Positions 9,701 through 17,378 are shown, numbered from the stretch's first letter. The stretch is DNA of 20,134 bases from CAYUBI01 sp964443005 (GCA_964443005.1 CAYUBI010000041.1:1-20134); one strand, 5' to 3'. Notes: generated from the letters alone by a model not told the origin. Numbers and translations are program-made.

Positions 9701-9920
9701 CGCGATTATGGAAGGAGCAGTCAAACGTATTCGACCCAAATTAATGACAGTCAGTGTGATTCTGGCTGGATTAGTGCCAATTTTATTTGCTAATGGGGCT
9801 GGAGCTGATGTCATGAAACGTATTGCTGCACCAATGGTAGGTGGCATTATTACTTCAACAATTTTGGAACTGGTAATTTATCCAGTTCTTTTTGCAATAT
9901 GGAAGGAACGACGGCCCTAG
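6795..9920 (+). CDS. cusA: CusA-type heavy-metal RND efflux pump (Cu+/Ag+)
   Basis: This is a full-length HME-RND inner-membrane proton/metal antiporter of 1041 residues (E. coli CusA has 1047). The GTG start at 6795 overlaps the adaptor stop, with GGAG at 6781-6784. N-terminal TM1 is followed by DALPDLSDTQV and YPLTTSLLSAP, hallmarks of the family. The proton-relay helix TM4 carries GAMVDASIIMVEN, with D405 and E412. All three methionines that bind Cu(I)/Ag(I) in the periplasmic cleft of E. coli CusA (573, 623, 672) are present as M568 (SFLFMP), M618 (PPEMFET) and M667 (RIDMLSTG), each offset by exactly five. The inner Met ladder is partly kept: M403, M410 and M481 are present, but the position matching E. 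coli M501 is Ile. Monovalent copper/silver export is therefore likely, rather than Zn/Co/Ni. Confidence 0.92.
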   Translation: MIAWIISYCATHRWQVVITTLFLVICGIIAMKNMSLDALPDLSDTQVIIYTEWAGRSPDLIENQITYPLTTSLLSAPKVKAVRGFSFLGSSFIYVIFTEGTDIYWARSRILEYIQTIKQKIPSGVNPVLGPDATSLGWGFSYALVDKTGKHTLAELRSIQDYQLKLGIESVSGVAQVASVGGFVKQYNVTIDPQKLAAFQLPLTTVINAVRQSNIDIEGRVLEVAGIEYMIRGKGYIKTLSDIEDISVGSSEKGIITVKNIATVTLGPDMRRGVAELNGHGEVAGGIVIVRFGENVLNVIQRVKEKIRTDISPVLPTGVEVVVTYDRSDLIQRSIVTLQNELIKLSLAVGIVCFVFLLHLPSALVIIITLPVAIICSFIVMRFTNMTANIMSLSGIAIAIGAMVDASIIMVENTHKRLEDWTQSGQKGSRLQVMIEAMQEVGPSLFFSLLVIMIGFLPVFALEGQAGRLFKPLAFTKTFAMLFASFLAITLTPALIVWFLRGKLKSENINPMNRILSYWYEPIVKISLKFRKTIIFMAIVLMTVTLFPISQLGTEFMPPLNEGSFLFMPVTAPAISISEASRILQLQDQLLKQIPEVESVFGKVGRAETATDPAPPEMFETVITVKPEAQWRKGITTEKLLNEMNQKVSIPGVANSFTMPIKARIDMLSTGIRTPLGIKIFGPDIATIQALGQHIEAVLRTLPNTRSVYAERVNTGYFLDITLKRDVIARYGLQIQEVQELLQSILGGTTLTTTVEGREHYDVNVRYARDFRDNVSKIKSILIPIMSLSKEGSIVHIPLGILADIRTIKGPTSIKSEGGFLTAYVYITTQTSDMSGYVKQAKLALNKIHMPQGYRLQWSGEFEVIQSMHERLILIIPFTLCLIAILIYLNTKSLVKTSMVMLAVPFSLVGSFWLLYLLHYNFSVAVWIGLIAMAGLDAETGIVMLLYLDLAYQAAKRTKKSLSSADIHAAIMEGAVKRIRPKLMTVSVILAGLVPILFANGAGADVMKRIAAPMVGGIITSTILELVIYPVLFAIWKERRP

Positions 9921-9980
9921 TATTCTATTTATTAGCATGTTAAAGTAAAAGCGTTGATATATATTTTTTAAGGGGCATTT

Positions 9981-10916
9981 ATGATTACAACGATTACCTT
10001 GAATCCTGCATTAGATACTACGTTATATGTAAAGAATTTAGTAGCTGACGATTCCAACCGAGTCATTAAAGTTCAAAAAGATCCAGGTGGAAAAGGGCTT
10101 AATGTGTCACGAATACTTAAAAAACTAGGCATTCGAGTAACTACTATTGCAATTTTTGGTGGACATACTGGTAGCGAAGTCGAAGATTTATTAAAAAAAG
10201 AAGGTATTTTTCCATTTACGATTCATATAGGCCATGACACTCGCAACAATGTTACAATTACTGAAACAGATGATTTTCGTCAAACTCGGTTTAATCAAAT
10301 GGGGCCGGTTATTTCTGAAGATGAATACCAAACAATTTTGGATATGATTCATCAAGTTGGTGACAATGCAGATACCATTGTTTTGTCTGGAAGCCTTCCA
10401 CCACACATGAAAGATAATGCATACGAAGACATTATTAATTTGCTAAAAAGTGTTAAACCATCGCTACGCATTATTCTGGATACTGATAACGAAGCCTTAC
10501 TATGTGGTCTTAAAGCAAAACCTTATATGGTTAAACCCAATGTTCATGAAGCAGAAAGACTTCTTAACCGCAAGATTGTAACACTAGATGATCAAAAACA
10601 AGCGTTGATTGATATTCATAATTTAGGTGCTGAGATTGTAGTTATGTCGCGAGGTGGAAATGGAATTATTGGATATAATGGAATCCAAATATTCGAAGTA
10701 GCTGCAGTTCAAGTAGATGTCAAAAGTACGGTTGGTGCTGGAGATGCACTCGTTGCAGGCATGTGTTATGCCTTGGAAAAGAATCAATCGTTTGCAGAAA
10801 TGCTAGAGTTTGGTGTATTAACAAGTGCAGCAAAAGTAATTACGCCAGGTACTGGAACGTGTGGCTGGGATGAAATCAACCTAATACAAGAACGCCCAAA
10901 AGTAAGAGAAGTATAA
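9981..10916 (+). CDS. fruK: PfkB-family sugar-phosphate kinase, probable 1-phosphofructokinase
   Basis: This is a 311-residue cytoplasmic PfkB/ribokinase-fold kinase. It starts TLNPALD and has the substrate-side motif PGGKGLNVS (residues 35-43), both typical of the FruK/LacC/PfkB branch (1-phosphofructokinase, tagatose-6-phosphate kinase, 6-phosphofructokinase 2). VKPNVHEAE and the C-terminal signature STVGAGDALVAG follow, with catalytic-base Asp255. The start has AGGGG about 7 bases upstream. It probably phosphorylates fructose-1-phosphate (or fructose/tagatose-6-phosphate) to the bisphosphate using ATP. No fructose PTS genes flank it, so the symbol is a best guess within the branch and the protein may serve as the glycolytic 6-phosphofructokinase. 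It follows the metal operon by 60 bases, is probably transcribed separately, and ends in a hairpin. Confidence 0.85.
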   Translation: MITTITLNPALDTTLYVKNLVADDSNRVIKVQKDPGGKGLNVSRILKKLGIRVTTIAIFGGHTGSEVEDLLKKEGIFPFTIHIGHDTRNNVTITETDDFRQTRFNQMGPVISEDEYQTILDMIHQVGDNADTIVLSGSLPPHMKDNAYEDIINLLKSVKPSLRIILDTDNEALLCGLKAKPYMVKPNVHEAERLLNRKIVTLDDQKQALIDIHNLGAEIVVMSRGGNGIIGYNGIQIFEVAAVQVDVKSTVGAGDALVAGMCYALEKNQSFAEMLEFGVLTSAAKVITPGTGTCGWDEINLIQERPKVREV

Positions 10917-10926
10917 TAATATTGCC

Positions 10927-10956
10927 CTGCCCTTTCATCGTGTGAAGAAAGGGCAG
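10927..10956. terminator. Hairpin between convergent genes
   Basis: A perfect 10-bp GC-containing stem, CTGCCCTTTC / GAAAGGGCAG, has a 10-base loop. It sits 10 bases after the kinase stop and 10 bases beyond the stop of the opposite-strand gene. Neither strand shows a strong T-tract, but the position between two convergent 3' ends suggests a shared bidirectional terminator. Confidence 0.65.
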
Positions 10957-10966
10957 AGCATCAGAA

Positions 10967-11542
10967 TTATAGTCCAGCACTAACTCCAAAACGCAATAAC
11001 AATCCACTACGATTCATATCGCTAATATCCACTGACGTTCCACTACCCGTTAACTGATCTTGAATTGCCTTTTGACCATCAAGAACTTTTATTAAAAAAG
11101 CCATTTGACCATAAACAGTCACTAAAGGAACCACATCTATAGAATATCTTGCAAAAGGACCCACATATGCATTGCCAGGCAAAGCAACATCTGTACCGTC
11201 TGGTGCTTTTCCTGTAGCTAAATCAGCATAAGCCAATCCGCCGATACTAACGCCCATTAGATCTAAAGGAAATTTAATGGATGCTTCAATGCCCCATGCA
11301 TTTGCTTTAGTTGCACCTGTAAATGTTTTCCCACCAATTGTGCCTGACAATGCTACATTAGCTTCGCTAAGTTTTGATATGCAAATAGATACAGGTAGTA
11401 ATGGCATTTCCAATCCAATTCCCATTCCCGTACCTTTTGCAAAAATCGAATAATTACCCTCAACTTTTAATAATGCCATTGCAGGCGTTGCCAACAAAAT
11501 TATCGTACTAACCAAAACGAAATATGTGCTTAATCTTTTCAT
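10967..11542 (-). CDS. Secreted beta-barrel-like outer-membrane protein, function unknown
   Basis: This is a 191-residue exported protein that I do not recognise. The start at 11542 is chosen because it follows AAGGAG and gives a textbook signal peptide (MKRLSTY, hydrophobic core, cleavage after ATPAMA). A longer frame to 11617 would run into the -35 box of the promoter. The mature part alternates short amphipathic, Gly-rich segments (GNYSIFAKGTGMGIGLE, GLAYADL, NAYVGPFARYSI, GLLLRFGVSAGL), consistent with a small eight-stranded-type outer-membrane barrel. It does not end in the usual terminal Phe. It has its own strong promoter and is monocistronic, facing the kinase gene. A porin-like or surface-structural role is possible but unproven. 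Confidence 0.65.
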   Translation of the reverse strand: MKRLSTYFVLVSTIILLATPAMALLKVEGNYSIFAKGTGMGIGLEMPLLPVSICISKLSEANVALSGTIGGKTFTGATKANAWGIEASIKFPLDLMGVSIGGLAYADLATGKAPDGTDVALPGNAYVGPFARYSIDVVPLVTVYGQMAFLIKVLDGQKAIQDQLTGSGTSVDISDMNRSGLLLRFGVSAGL

Positions 11543-11587
11543 ACAAGCTCCTTCCTTGAAATTCTTCACTGTAACCAGCGACACCTC

Positions 11588-11617
11588 ATTATTCAATGCG
11601 TATTCTGTTGTTGTCAA
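11588..11617 (-). promoter_or_regulatory. Strong sigma70-type promoter of the barrel-protein gene
   Basis: On the minus strand a perfect TTGACA (11617-11612) is followed after 18 bases by AATAAT (11593-11588, 5/6 to TATAAT). Transcription would start near 11581, giving a leader of about 40 bases with AAGGAG before the ATG at 11542. This is the best consensus promoter in the window. Confidence 0.75.
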
Positions 11618-11717
11618 GTTTTTTTGCTCTCATATATACTAAAATCAATTCTGATAAGATATAATAATTCTATGTTTTAACCGTCATAAACCTTTGATAA
11701 AAATTTTGTAACCGTTA

Positions 11718-11924
11718 TTAGTTCACGTTATTTGTATACTTTTCCATTAACTTAGAAATTGTTGGATCAACTTGAAAACTATTTTCAGTTGAATGCCTAG
11801 AATTCCCAAACAGAACATCGCCCTCATAGTCTTCAGGATGCAACAGTCGCTGATATTGATAAGGCCCTACAAAAACTCCGATTTTACGTCCTTGTCCGTC
11901 TACAACAAAATTGTCTTCTTGCAC
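11718..11924 (-). CDS. Orphan small antitoxin-like protein (Phd/YefM or RelB-like N-terminus)
   Basis: This is a 68-residue protein with a GTG start at 11924, supported by a very strong AAAGGAGGT (11940-11932); the ATG at 11943 is out of frame. The N-terminal half (VVDGQGRKIGVFVGPYQYQRLL) resembles the beta-strand/helix of small antitoxins that read 'V.DE.G.K..V.LP...YE.LL'. The C-terminal half is short, charged and possibly disordered (FQVDPTISKLMEKY). No toxin-like gene adjoins it: upstream is macB and downstream the barrel-protein promoter. It could be an orphan antitoxin, or a small regulatory protein of the same fold. A TATAAT at 11970-11965 suggests its own promoter. Confidence 0.55.
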   Translation of the reverse strand: MQEDNFVVDGQGRKIGVFVGPYQYQRLLHPEDYEGDVLFGNSRHSTENSFQVDPTISKLMEKYTNNVN

Positions 11925-11964
11925 GATACTTACCTCCTTTCATGCTTAGGGTAACCGTAATTTC

Positions 11965-11970
11965 ATTATA
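11965..11970 (-). promoter_or_regulatory. Consensus -10 box upstream of the antitoxin-like gene
   Basis: A perfect TATAAT on the minus strand lies about 41 bases before the GTG start. The best -35 at 17-bp spacing (TAGAAT, 11993-11988) is poor. It is followed by GGTTACC, part of the TAACCGT repeat noted separately, at the expected start of transcription. Confidence 0.4.
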
Positions 11971-12021
11971 AACGTTTCTGGAGATGAATTCTAGTGGAAA
12001 AACACTTAATACTAAAAAATA

Positions 12022-13959
12022 TTATTCATAACGCAAAGCATCAATAGGACTAAGGTCAGAAGCCTTTTTTGCTGGCCAAATACCAAAGACTAAGCCAATA
12101 AGAATTGAAAATGTAGCAGCAATTGTTATTGATGACATTGTAATTTTTATTGTCCAACCCGCCATTTGAGCTAATGCAGCGCCTAAGCCAATACCTAGAA
12201 GAATTCCAATTAGTCCACCTGTAAACGTCATCATCACTGCTTCAACAACAAATTGAAATAAAATATCTGGTTTACGTGCACCAATAGCTTTGCGCAATCC
12301 AATTTCACGAATTCGCTCAGTTACTGACACTAACATAATATTCATAATTCCAATTCCGCCAACAAGCAACGCTAACGATCCAATAAAGCTTAATAAAAAG
12401 CTCAAACTATCTGCAGTTTTATTAAAAGTATCTTGAATTTCAGCCATATTCATAATTCGAAACGCATTAGTCGCACGTTCGCCTTGTAAATTGTGTTGAC
12501 GAATCATCAATTGCTTAATTTGATCTTGGGCTTGATCCATAAGTTCTGGTGACTTAATTTGAATATCAACAGAATCATAATATTTTTTTCCCAATAATCG
12601 ATGCATTGCAGTTGTAACTGGAACAATCACTATATTGTCCTGATCGCGAAACGAATTACCGCCCATAGGCGCAAGAACGCCAATGACAGTAAAACTAATT
12701 CGATTCAGCTTAATCAACTTATTCAGTGGATCTGTAGTTCCAAATAATTCGCGTGCTACTGTTCTTCCAATAACTGCAACTTTATTTCGTTGTGCTACAT
12801 CTTCTTCATTAAAAAAACGTCCAAAATCAGGCGTATAATTACGCATTTTTGCAGCATCAATACCATTTCCCTCAACAGAAGAAGACAGATTTTTGTTGCC
12901 TACAATCGTTGTCACTTGGCCATTTACTTTGGCTGCAACACGCTGAACAGTCGATAGCTTCGAGATCAAGTCAACATCTTTTTGAGAAAGACGAATCGGA
13001 ATTTGATCATTGTGACCATCAGGTCGCAACGTTAACATATTGGTTCCCAAACGTGACAGACTATCTGTAATCGACTGTTTGGCTCCAGCACCTAAAACAA
13101 GCATTGCTACAACAGTTGCGACACCAATCATAACACCAAGCATAGAAAGAAATGAACGCACTTTATTGGATAATATCATGGCATAGGATTGCTTAACGTA
13201 ATCTAAAGCTTGAGATAAACGAGTAACAAAGGTATATTTTTCTTGAACAATATTTGTAAATACAGGTGCTGCTAGTTTAGATGCTCGTTTTTCTTTTTGT
13301 TGATCTGAAACAATTTGCCCGTCGCGTAACCGAATCACTCGCTTCGCATAAGTAGCTACGGATTCTTCATGAGTAACTACAATCACTGTTTTACCTTGCT
13401 TATTTAAAGTAGTAAACAAATTCATAATATCAGTTTCACTTTTGCTATCTAAATTTCCAGTAGGTTCATCAGCGAAAATAATTTGAGGATCATTCATCAG
13501 CGCACGTGCAATAGCTACGCGCTGTTTTTCACCACCTGACATTTCATTTGAAAAGTTTTCGGTTTTGGACGCTAAACCTACTTGAGTCATTAATTCAATT
13601 GCGCGATATGCCATTGCACGCAATCCCGTATATATTAGGGGAAGACTTACATTCGCTTTAGCAGACATTCTAGGAAGTAAATGAAATTGTTGAAAAACAA
13701 AACCTATATAATGTTTTCGATACAAAGCATATGTTGTATCTGTAAACAAAGCAGTATTAACGTCACGAAACCAATATTCACCTTCATCAGGATTATCTAA
13801 AAACCCAATTATATGCATTAACGTTGATTTACCAGATCCTGATGGGCCCATAATTGCAATAAATTCGCCTGGATCAATCCGAAGTGATACGTTTTTTAAA
13901 GCTTGAAACGGTGTACTTCCAGTAGCATACGTTTTACTAACATTTTTTAAGACAATCAT
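12022..13959 (-). CDS. macB: MacB-type ABC transporter (ATPase fused to FtsX-like permease)
   Basis: This is a 645-residue inner-membrane mechanotransmission ABC protein, full length for MacB. The N-terminal ATPase has Walker A GPSGSGKST (residues 38-46), a Q-loop near 90, signature MSGGEKQ (140-146), Walker B IIFADEP with Glu165, and switch His197. A linker of about 50 residues leads to TM1 (about 269-290, SMLGVMIGVATVVAML). A large periplasmic MacB core domain of roughly 220 residues follows, then three C-terminal helices with the conserved ERIREIGLRKAIGA loop. It lies 4 bases after the adaptor gene with no clear ribosome-binding site, so translation is probably coupled. With the MacA-like adaptor and TolC it would form a pump exporting periplasmic substrates such as macrolides, peptides or lipid-like compounds. 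The substrate cannot be read from sequence. Confidence 0.9.
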   Translation of the reverse strand: MIVLKNVSKTYATGSTPFQALKNVSLRIDPGEFIAIMGPSGSGKSTLMHIIGFLDNPDEGEYWFRDVNTALFTDTTYALYRKHYIGFVFQQFHLLPRMSAKANVSLPLIYTGLRAMAYRAIELMTQVGLASKTENFSNEMSGGEKQRVAIARALMNDPQIIFADEPTGNLDSKSETDIMNLFTTLNKQGKTVIVVTHEESVATYAKRVIRLRDGQIVSDQQKEKRASKLAAPVFTNIVQEKYTFVTRLSQALDYVKQSYAMILSNKVRSFLSMLGVMIGVATVVAMLVLGAGAKQSITDSLSRLGTNMLTLRPDGHNDQIPIRLSQKDVDLISKLSTVQRVAAKVNGQVTTIVGNKNLSSSVEGNGIDAAKMRNYTPDFGRFFNEEDVAQRNKVAVIGRTVARELFGTTDPLNKLIKLNRISFTVIGVLAPMGGNSFRDQDNIVIVPVTTAMHRLLGKKYYDSVDIQIKSPELMDQAQDQIKQLMIRQHNLQGERATNAFRIMNMAEIQDTFNKTADSLSFLLSFIGSLALLVGGIGIMNIMLVSVTERIREIGLRKAIGARKPDILFQFVVEAVMMTFTGGLIGILLGIGLGAALAQMAGWTIKITMSSITIAATFSILIGLVFGIWPAKKASDLSPIDALRYE

Positions 13960-13963
13960 AACT

Positions 13964-14938
13964 TTAGTTTTTCTTTTGTCGTTGTGTCATAAAAGGATTG
14001 CCTTTTACATTCGCTGTTTTTAATGAATACTTTTTAGATTTCATCACAACACTAGTGGTTAAACTTACGCCAGAAAGAACTTCCACCCTGCGATCATCCT
14101 TGATCCCAATTTCAATCGGTATATTTTTAGGTACTGCTTTGCCTTGGCCAGCGACTAACACAAACGGATGTCCTGCATCATCATATAACACAGCATCAAC
14201 AGGTAAGGTCAATATTCCCTTTCGACTATTTACCAGAATATTGATATTTGCACTCATACCCGAGCGGAAAAAGTCCGGAACCGTTTTAATTAAAATATCA
14301 ACCTCGTATATTGTGACATTATTTACTACTTTTGATTCATAAGAAATATGATCAATAGTTCCAAATACTTTTTCTAAGGGATATGCATCTAAATTAACAA
14401 TAACTGTTTGTCCAGAATGAACTTGTCCAATATCTGTTTCATCAACTTGGCCTTTGATAATCAATCGATCTGATAATACAAGCACAACATCACTTAGCCC
14501 GAGCGTTTGTCCAGGTTCAAAATTTACAGCAATAACTTCGCCAGATATGGGTGCCATTAGCGGAATTGGTTTATAGACATCTTGCCAGTAAGTTAACGCT
14601 GCTTGACCTTTTAGTCTGGCAGCATCTAGCAATGTAGCACGATCTGTTGAGCTCATTAAGGCCAAGGTTTGGCCTTGACTAATTTTTTCACCTTCTTTAA
14701 CGCGTAATGTTTCCAAACGTCCAGAAATTGGAGGTTTAATTTCAATACGATTTTGTGGTTGCACCATTCCTGTACTCGAAATGAACACTTTAATATCCCC
14801 AATACGTGGATTAATCGAACGCATTACAGCATCTTTTTCTTTGATTTGACTCACTGGTTTTTCTTTGATCAGAAAATACACAGTACTTGCAACAACTATT
14901 AAAACAATAACAACACTACCTATAACTTTATTTCTCAT
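13964..14938 (-). CDS. macA: MacA-like periplasmic adaptor with shortened helical hairpin
   Basis: This is a 324-residue adaptor. The start at 14938 is chosen because it follows AAGGAGG and begins with a clear anchor helix (residues 5-24); the frame runs further upstream only inside tolC. Lipoyl halves lie at about 68-97 (ISGRLETLRVKEGEKI) and 126-155 (LMAPISGEVIAVNFEPGQ). A beta-barrel (IIKGQVDETDIGQV) and a membrane-proximal domain follow. Between the lipoyl halves only about 27 residues are present (STDRATLLDAARLKGQAALTYW), where classical MacA has a long coiled-coil hairpin that docks on TolC. The short version seems to be a recognised subtype of ABC-associated adaptors, so it is probably not a deletion. 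It overlaps the tolC gene by 11 bases and is tightly coupled to macB. Confidence 0.85.
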   Translation of the reverse strand: MRNKVIGSVVIVLIVVASTVYFLIKEKPVSQIKEKDAVMRSINPRIGDIKVFISSTGMVQPQNRIEIKPPISGRLETLRVKEGEKISQGQTLALMSSTDRATLLDAARLKGQAALTYWQDVYKPIPLMAPISGEVIAVNFEPGQTLGLSDVVLVLSDRLIIKGQVDETDIGQVHSGQTVIVNLDAYPLEKVFGTIDHISYESKVVNNVTIYEVDILIKTVPDFFRSGMSANINILVNSRKGILTLPVDAVLYDDAGHPFVLVAGQGKAVPKNIPIEIGIKDDRRVEVLSGVSLTTSVVMKSKKYSLKTANVKGNPFMTQRQKKN

Positions 14939-16196
14939 TTTCAAGTAGTCCTCCTTTGGCATAAATCCAACTAGCATTTGCAAACAAAACATCTGTAACT
15001 GCATTTAAATAATTCTTTTGCCCATTAATGTAATCGTTTTCAACCAACATCCACGAATCAAAAGCAATTTGTCCTGCTGAATATTGTGCTTCTGCTATTT
15101 TTGCCCGCTCCTCTACAGCAACCAAAAAATCTTTTTGAACTGACAAATTATCGCGAGCATTCAAAAGATTAGTCCACGATTCTTCTAAAACCTGAATCAA
15201 AGATACACGAACTTTTCGCTCATTATATGAGGCTTGCTGAACTGAACTAGTGGCTGCTTCTTTTTGGGAATCTCGATACCCCCAATCTAATAAGGGATAC
15301 CCCAGGCTCATACTCATTGACCATGATTCTTTTTGGGGGAAAAATGATGAGTCGCTGAATCCATATCCTATATTTGCATTCACTTGTGGAAGTTGAGCAG
15401 ATTGTACAGAACGAAGATTGAGCACTGAAGCCTCTTGATCAATTTTTACTTGCAATAATTGAGGATGCTGGTCTACTAATTGGTTCCAATTTGGCGTTTC
15501 TGTCTCTTTTGCTAAAGGATCTATTAATGAATAAGCAATTTGAGGCGGAACCTTTAACTCAAGCCCCATTGTTTGCGCTAGCTTTTTTTTAGCAATCAAC
15601 AAAAGTCTAAGCGAACTGGTAATTGTTAATTTCGTTTGATTCATATTAGCTTTGGCTTGCAACATTGCACCTTTGTGTTCAGTTCCAGCATCATAACGAA
15701 GCGCAATCAGTTCGTATTGCTGTTGCCGCCGTTTTGCAATGGCTTTATTCAGGCGAATTAATTCTTCATTTTTAGCAACGGAAATATAAGCTTGATCAAG
15801 TGCATACAAAACAGATGCTGATTGTATAGCATAGCGAAACTTATAACTTTGCGTGTTTTTTCTAGCCTTTTCAAGATCATAGCCTGTTTTCCCACCATCA
15901 AAAATTAATTGAGTTGCTGATAACTGTGCAGAATAGGAATCTTGCCCAGAAGTAAATAAGGTTGATTTTGATTTACTTGCAGACATGGAACCATTGATCT
16001 GTGGGAAAAAATCGCTTCCAACAGCTATTTCTTGAAATTGATAATACCGAACTTGTTCTTGCGCAGTTTTTAGTTCCAAATTGTTCTCACGTGCTGTTTT
16101 AACACAATCCTTCCAAGATAATGGAGCTGCTGCTAACGTGACTGAAGTCGTAAATAACAATGAAAAGCAAGCTAGATTCCGAACGTATACTAACAT
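14928..16196 (-). CDS. tolC: TolC-family outer-membrane efflux channel of the MacAB operon
   Basis: This is a 422-residue outer-membrane channel protein. The start at 16196 follows AAGGAAA and opens a signal peptide (LACFSLLFTTSVTLAAA). The mature N-terminus LSWKDCVKTARENNLELKTA is the classic first helix of TolC-family proteins. The internal repeat shows in SFFPQINGSMSAS (first half) and QLPQVNANIGYGFSD (second half), with equatorial helix segments rich in Gln and Ala. It is the first gene of the tolC-macA-macB operon and overlaps macA by 11 bases. It is distinct from the CusC-type channel at 4460-5707, so each pump in this window has its own exit duct. Confidence 0.88.
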   Translation of the reverse strand: MLVYVRNLACFSLLFTTSVTLAAAPLSWKDCVKTARENNLELKTAQEQVRYYQFQEIAVGSDFFPQINGSMSASKSKSTLFTSGQDSYSAQLSATQLIFDGGKTGYDLEKARKNTQSYKFRYAIQSASVLYALDQAYISVAKNEELIRLNKAIAKRRQQQYELIALRYDAGTEHKGAMLQAKANMNQTKLTITSSLRLLLIAKKKLAQTMGLELKVPPQIAYSLIDPLAKETETPNWNQLVDQHPQLLQVKIDQEASVLNLRSVQSAQLPQVNANIGYGFSDSSFFPQKESWSMSMSLGYPLLDWGYRDSQKEAATSSVQQASYNERKVRVSLIQVLEESWTNLLNARDNLSVQKDFLVAVEERAKIAEAQYSAGQIAFDSWMLVENDYINGQKNYLNAVTDVLFANASWIYAKGGLLENEK

Positions 16197-16240
16197 GGTA
16201 TTTTCCTTTATTGTGGATTTTATTCCCACCCGCTACCTCA

Positions 16241-16269
16241 ATATTACAAGCTTTTTCCTAAGTGGACAA
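16241..16269 (-). promoter_or_regulatory. Candidate promoter of the tolC-macA-macB operon
   Basis: The minus strand has TTGTCC (16269-16264) and TAATAT (16246-16241) at 17-bp spacing, each a 4/6 match. The predicted start near 16234 leaves a leader of about 38 bases to the ATG at 16196. Its -35 overlaps, on the other strand, TGGACA (16263-16268), a possible -35 for ispG. The two divergent promoters may therefore compete or be regulated together. Confidence 0.45.
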
Positions 16270-16329
16270 GCGAATAAAATAATGATAGGTTATCTTAGAA
16301 GTCAAAACAAGAGAAAAAGGACGTTTGAA

Positions 16330-17378
16330 ATGACATCACTATTGGTAAACATTCGAACCTCCCGAAAAGTTCCCATTGGATCTATCACAATTGGTGGCAA
16401 TTCGCCGATTGCAATTCAGTCCATGACAAATACCAAAACTGAAGACATTAAAACAACATTGAAGCAAGTTAACGAACTTATTGAAGCAGGCTGTGATATT
16501 GTTCGACTCAGTGTTCCAAACAAAGAAGCAGTTCAGAGTTTTTCTGCTCTTCGCAAACAAGTCCGTATTCCTTTAGTTGCTGATATTCATTTTGATTACC
16601 AGCTAGCTTTGGCTGCAATCGAAGCTGGCGCAGATAAAATCCGAATTAATCCAGGCAACATTGGCAAGGATGAGAATTTGTACAAAATTATCAAAGCTGC
16701 TCAATCTGCGAAATGTGCAATTCGGATAGGTGTAAATTCTGGATCTGCTGGTAAAACAGCACCCGGTTTATCCAGAGAAAATCAAATTGTTCAGTTAGCG
16801 TTGTCCTATATTCATAAAATTGAACAAACAGGCTTTCAAAATATCGTTATTTCAGTAAAATCATCGCATGTTTTAGAAATGATTACCTGCAATCAATTAC
16901 TTGCAAAAGCTTGTAATTACCCCTTACATATTGGTGTAACTGAAGCTGGCACTGTACTTCGCGGACAAATTAAATCAGCAATTGGAATAGGTGCCTTACT
17001 AGCACAGGGAATTGGCGATACAATTCGTGTTTCATTAACTGCAGACCCAGTACTCGAAGTTCAAGCTGCCAAAGACATTTTATCAGCCTTAGAAATTCAA
17101 ACATACGGTGTCAATGTAATTTCTTGCCCTACGTGTAGCCGAACGTCAATTGATGTAATAAGCTTAACTGAAAAAGTTGAAAATTATTTTCGTCATGATA
17201 AACGACATTTAACTATTGCAGTTATGGGGTGCGAAGTAAATGGCCCAGGAGAAGCCAGCCATGCTGATTTTGGCATTGCAGCTGGGAAAGGTGAAGGCCT
17301 TCTTTTTGCTCATGGAACAATTGTTAAAAAAGTAAATGAAGCTGAATTATTTCAAGCACTGATTGAATTAGTTGGGGA
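16330..17378 (+). CDS. ispG: 4-hydroxy-3-methylbut-2-en-1-yl diphosphate synthase (IspG/GcpE), 3' end in assembly gap
   Basis: This is the [4Fe-4S] enzyme of the MEP isoprenoid pathway, converting MEcPP to HMBPP. The start at 16330 has AAGGA about 9 bases upstream and begins like known IspG proteins (RKVPIGSITIGGNSPIAIQSM). The TIM-barrel motifs DIHFDYQLA and KIRINPGNIG are present. The cluster-binding C-terminal domain has ISCPTCSRT (Cys266, Cys269) and GCEVNGPGEA (Cys301, Glu308), the expected ligands. 349 residues are visible and the usual C-terminus is nearly reached when the N run begins at 17379; the stop must lie in or near the gap. This is the compact bacterial form without the plant-type insertion. 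It is divergent from the tolC operon. Confidence 0.95.

Noticed and set aside
11543..11617. 25-codon N-terminal extension of the barrel-protein gene
   Set aside because: It would place the start codon within the TTGACA -35 box and put the signal peptide in the interior; the ATG at 11542 has AAGGAG and a proper signal peptide.
16081..16329. N-terminal extension of the ispG frame by 83 codons
   Set aside because: It lies antisense to the start of the TolC gene and crosses the intergenic promoter region. The ATG at 16330 has a ribosome-binding site and matches the usual IspG N-terminus.
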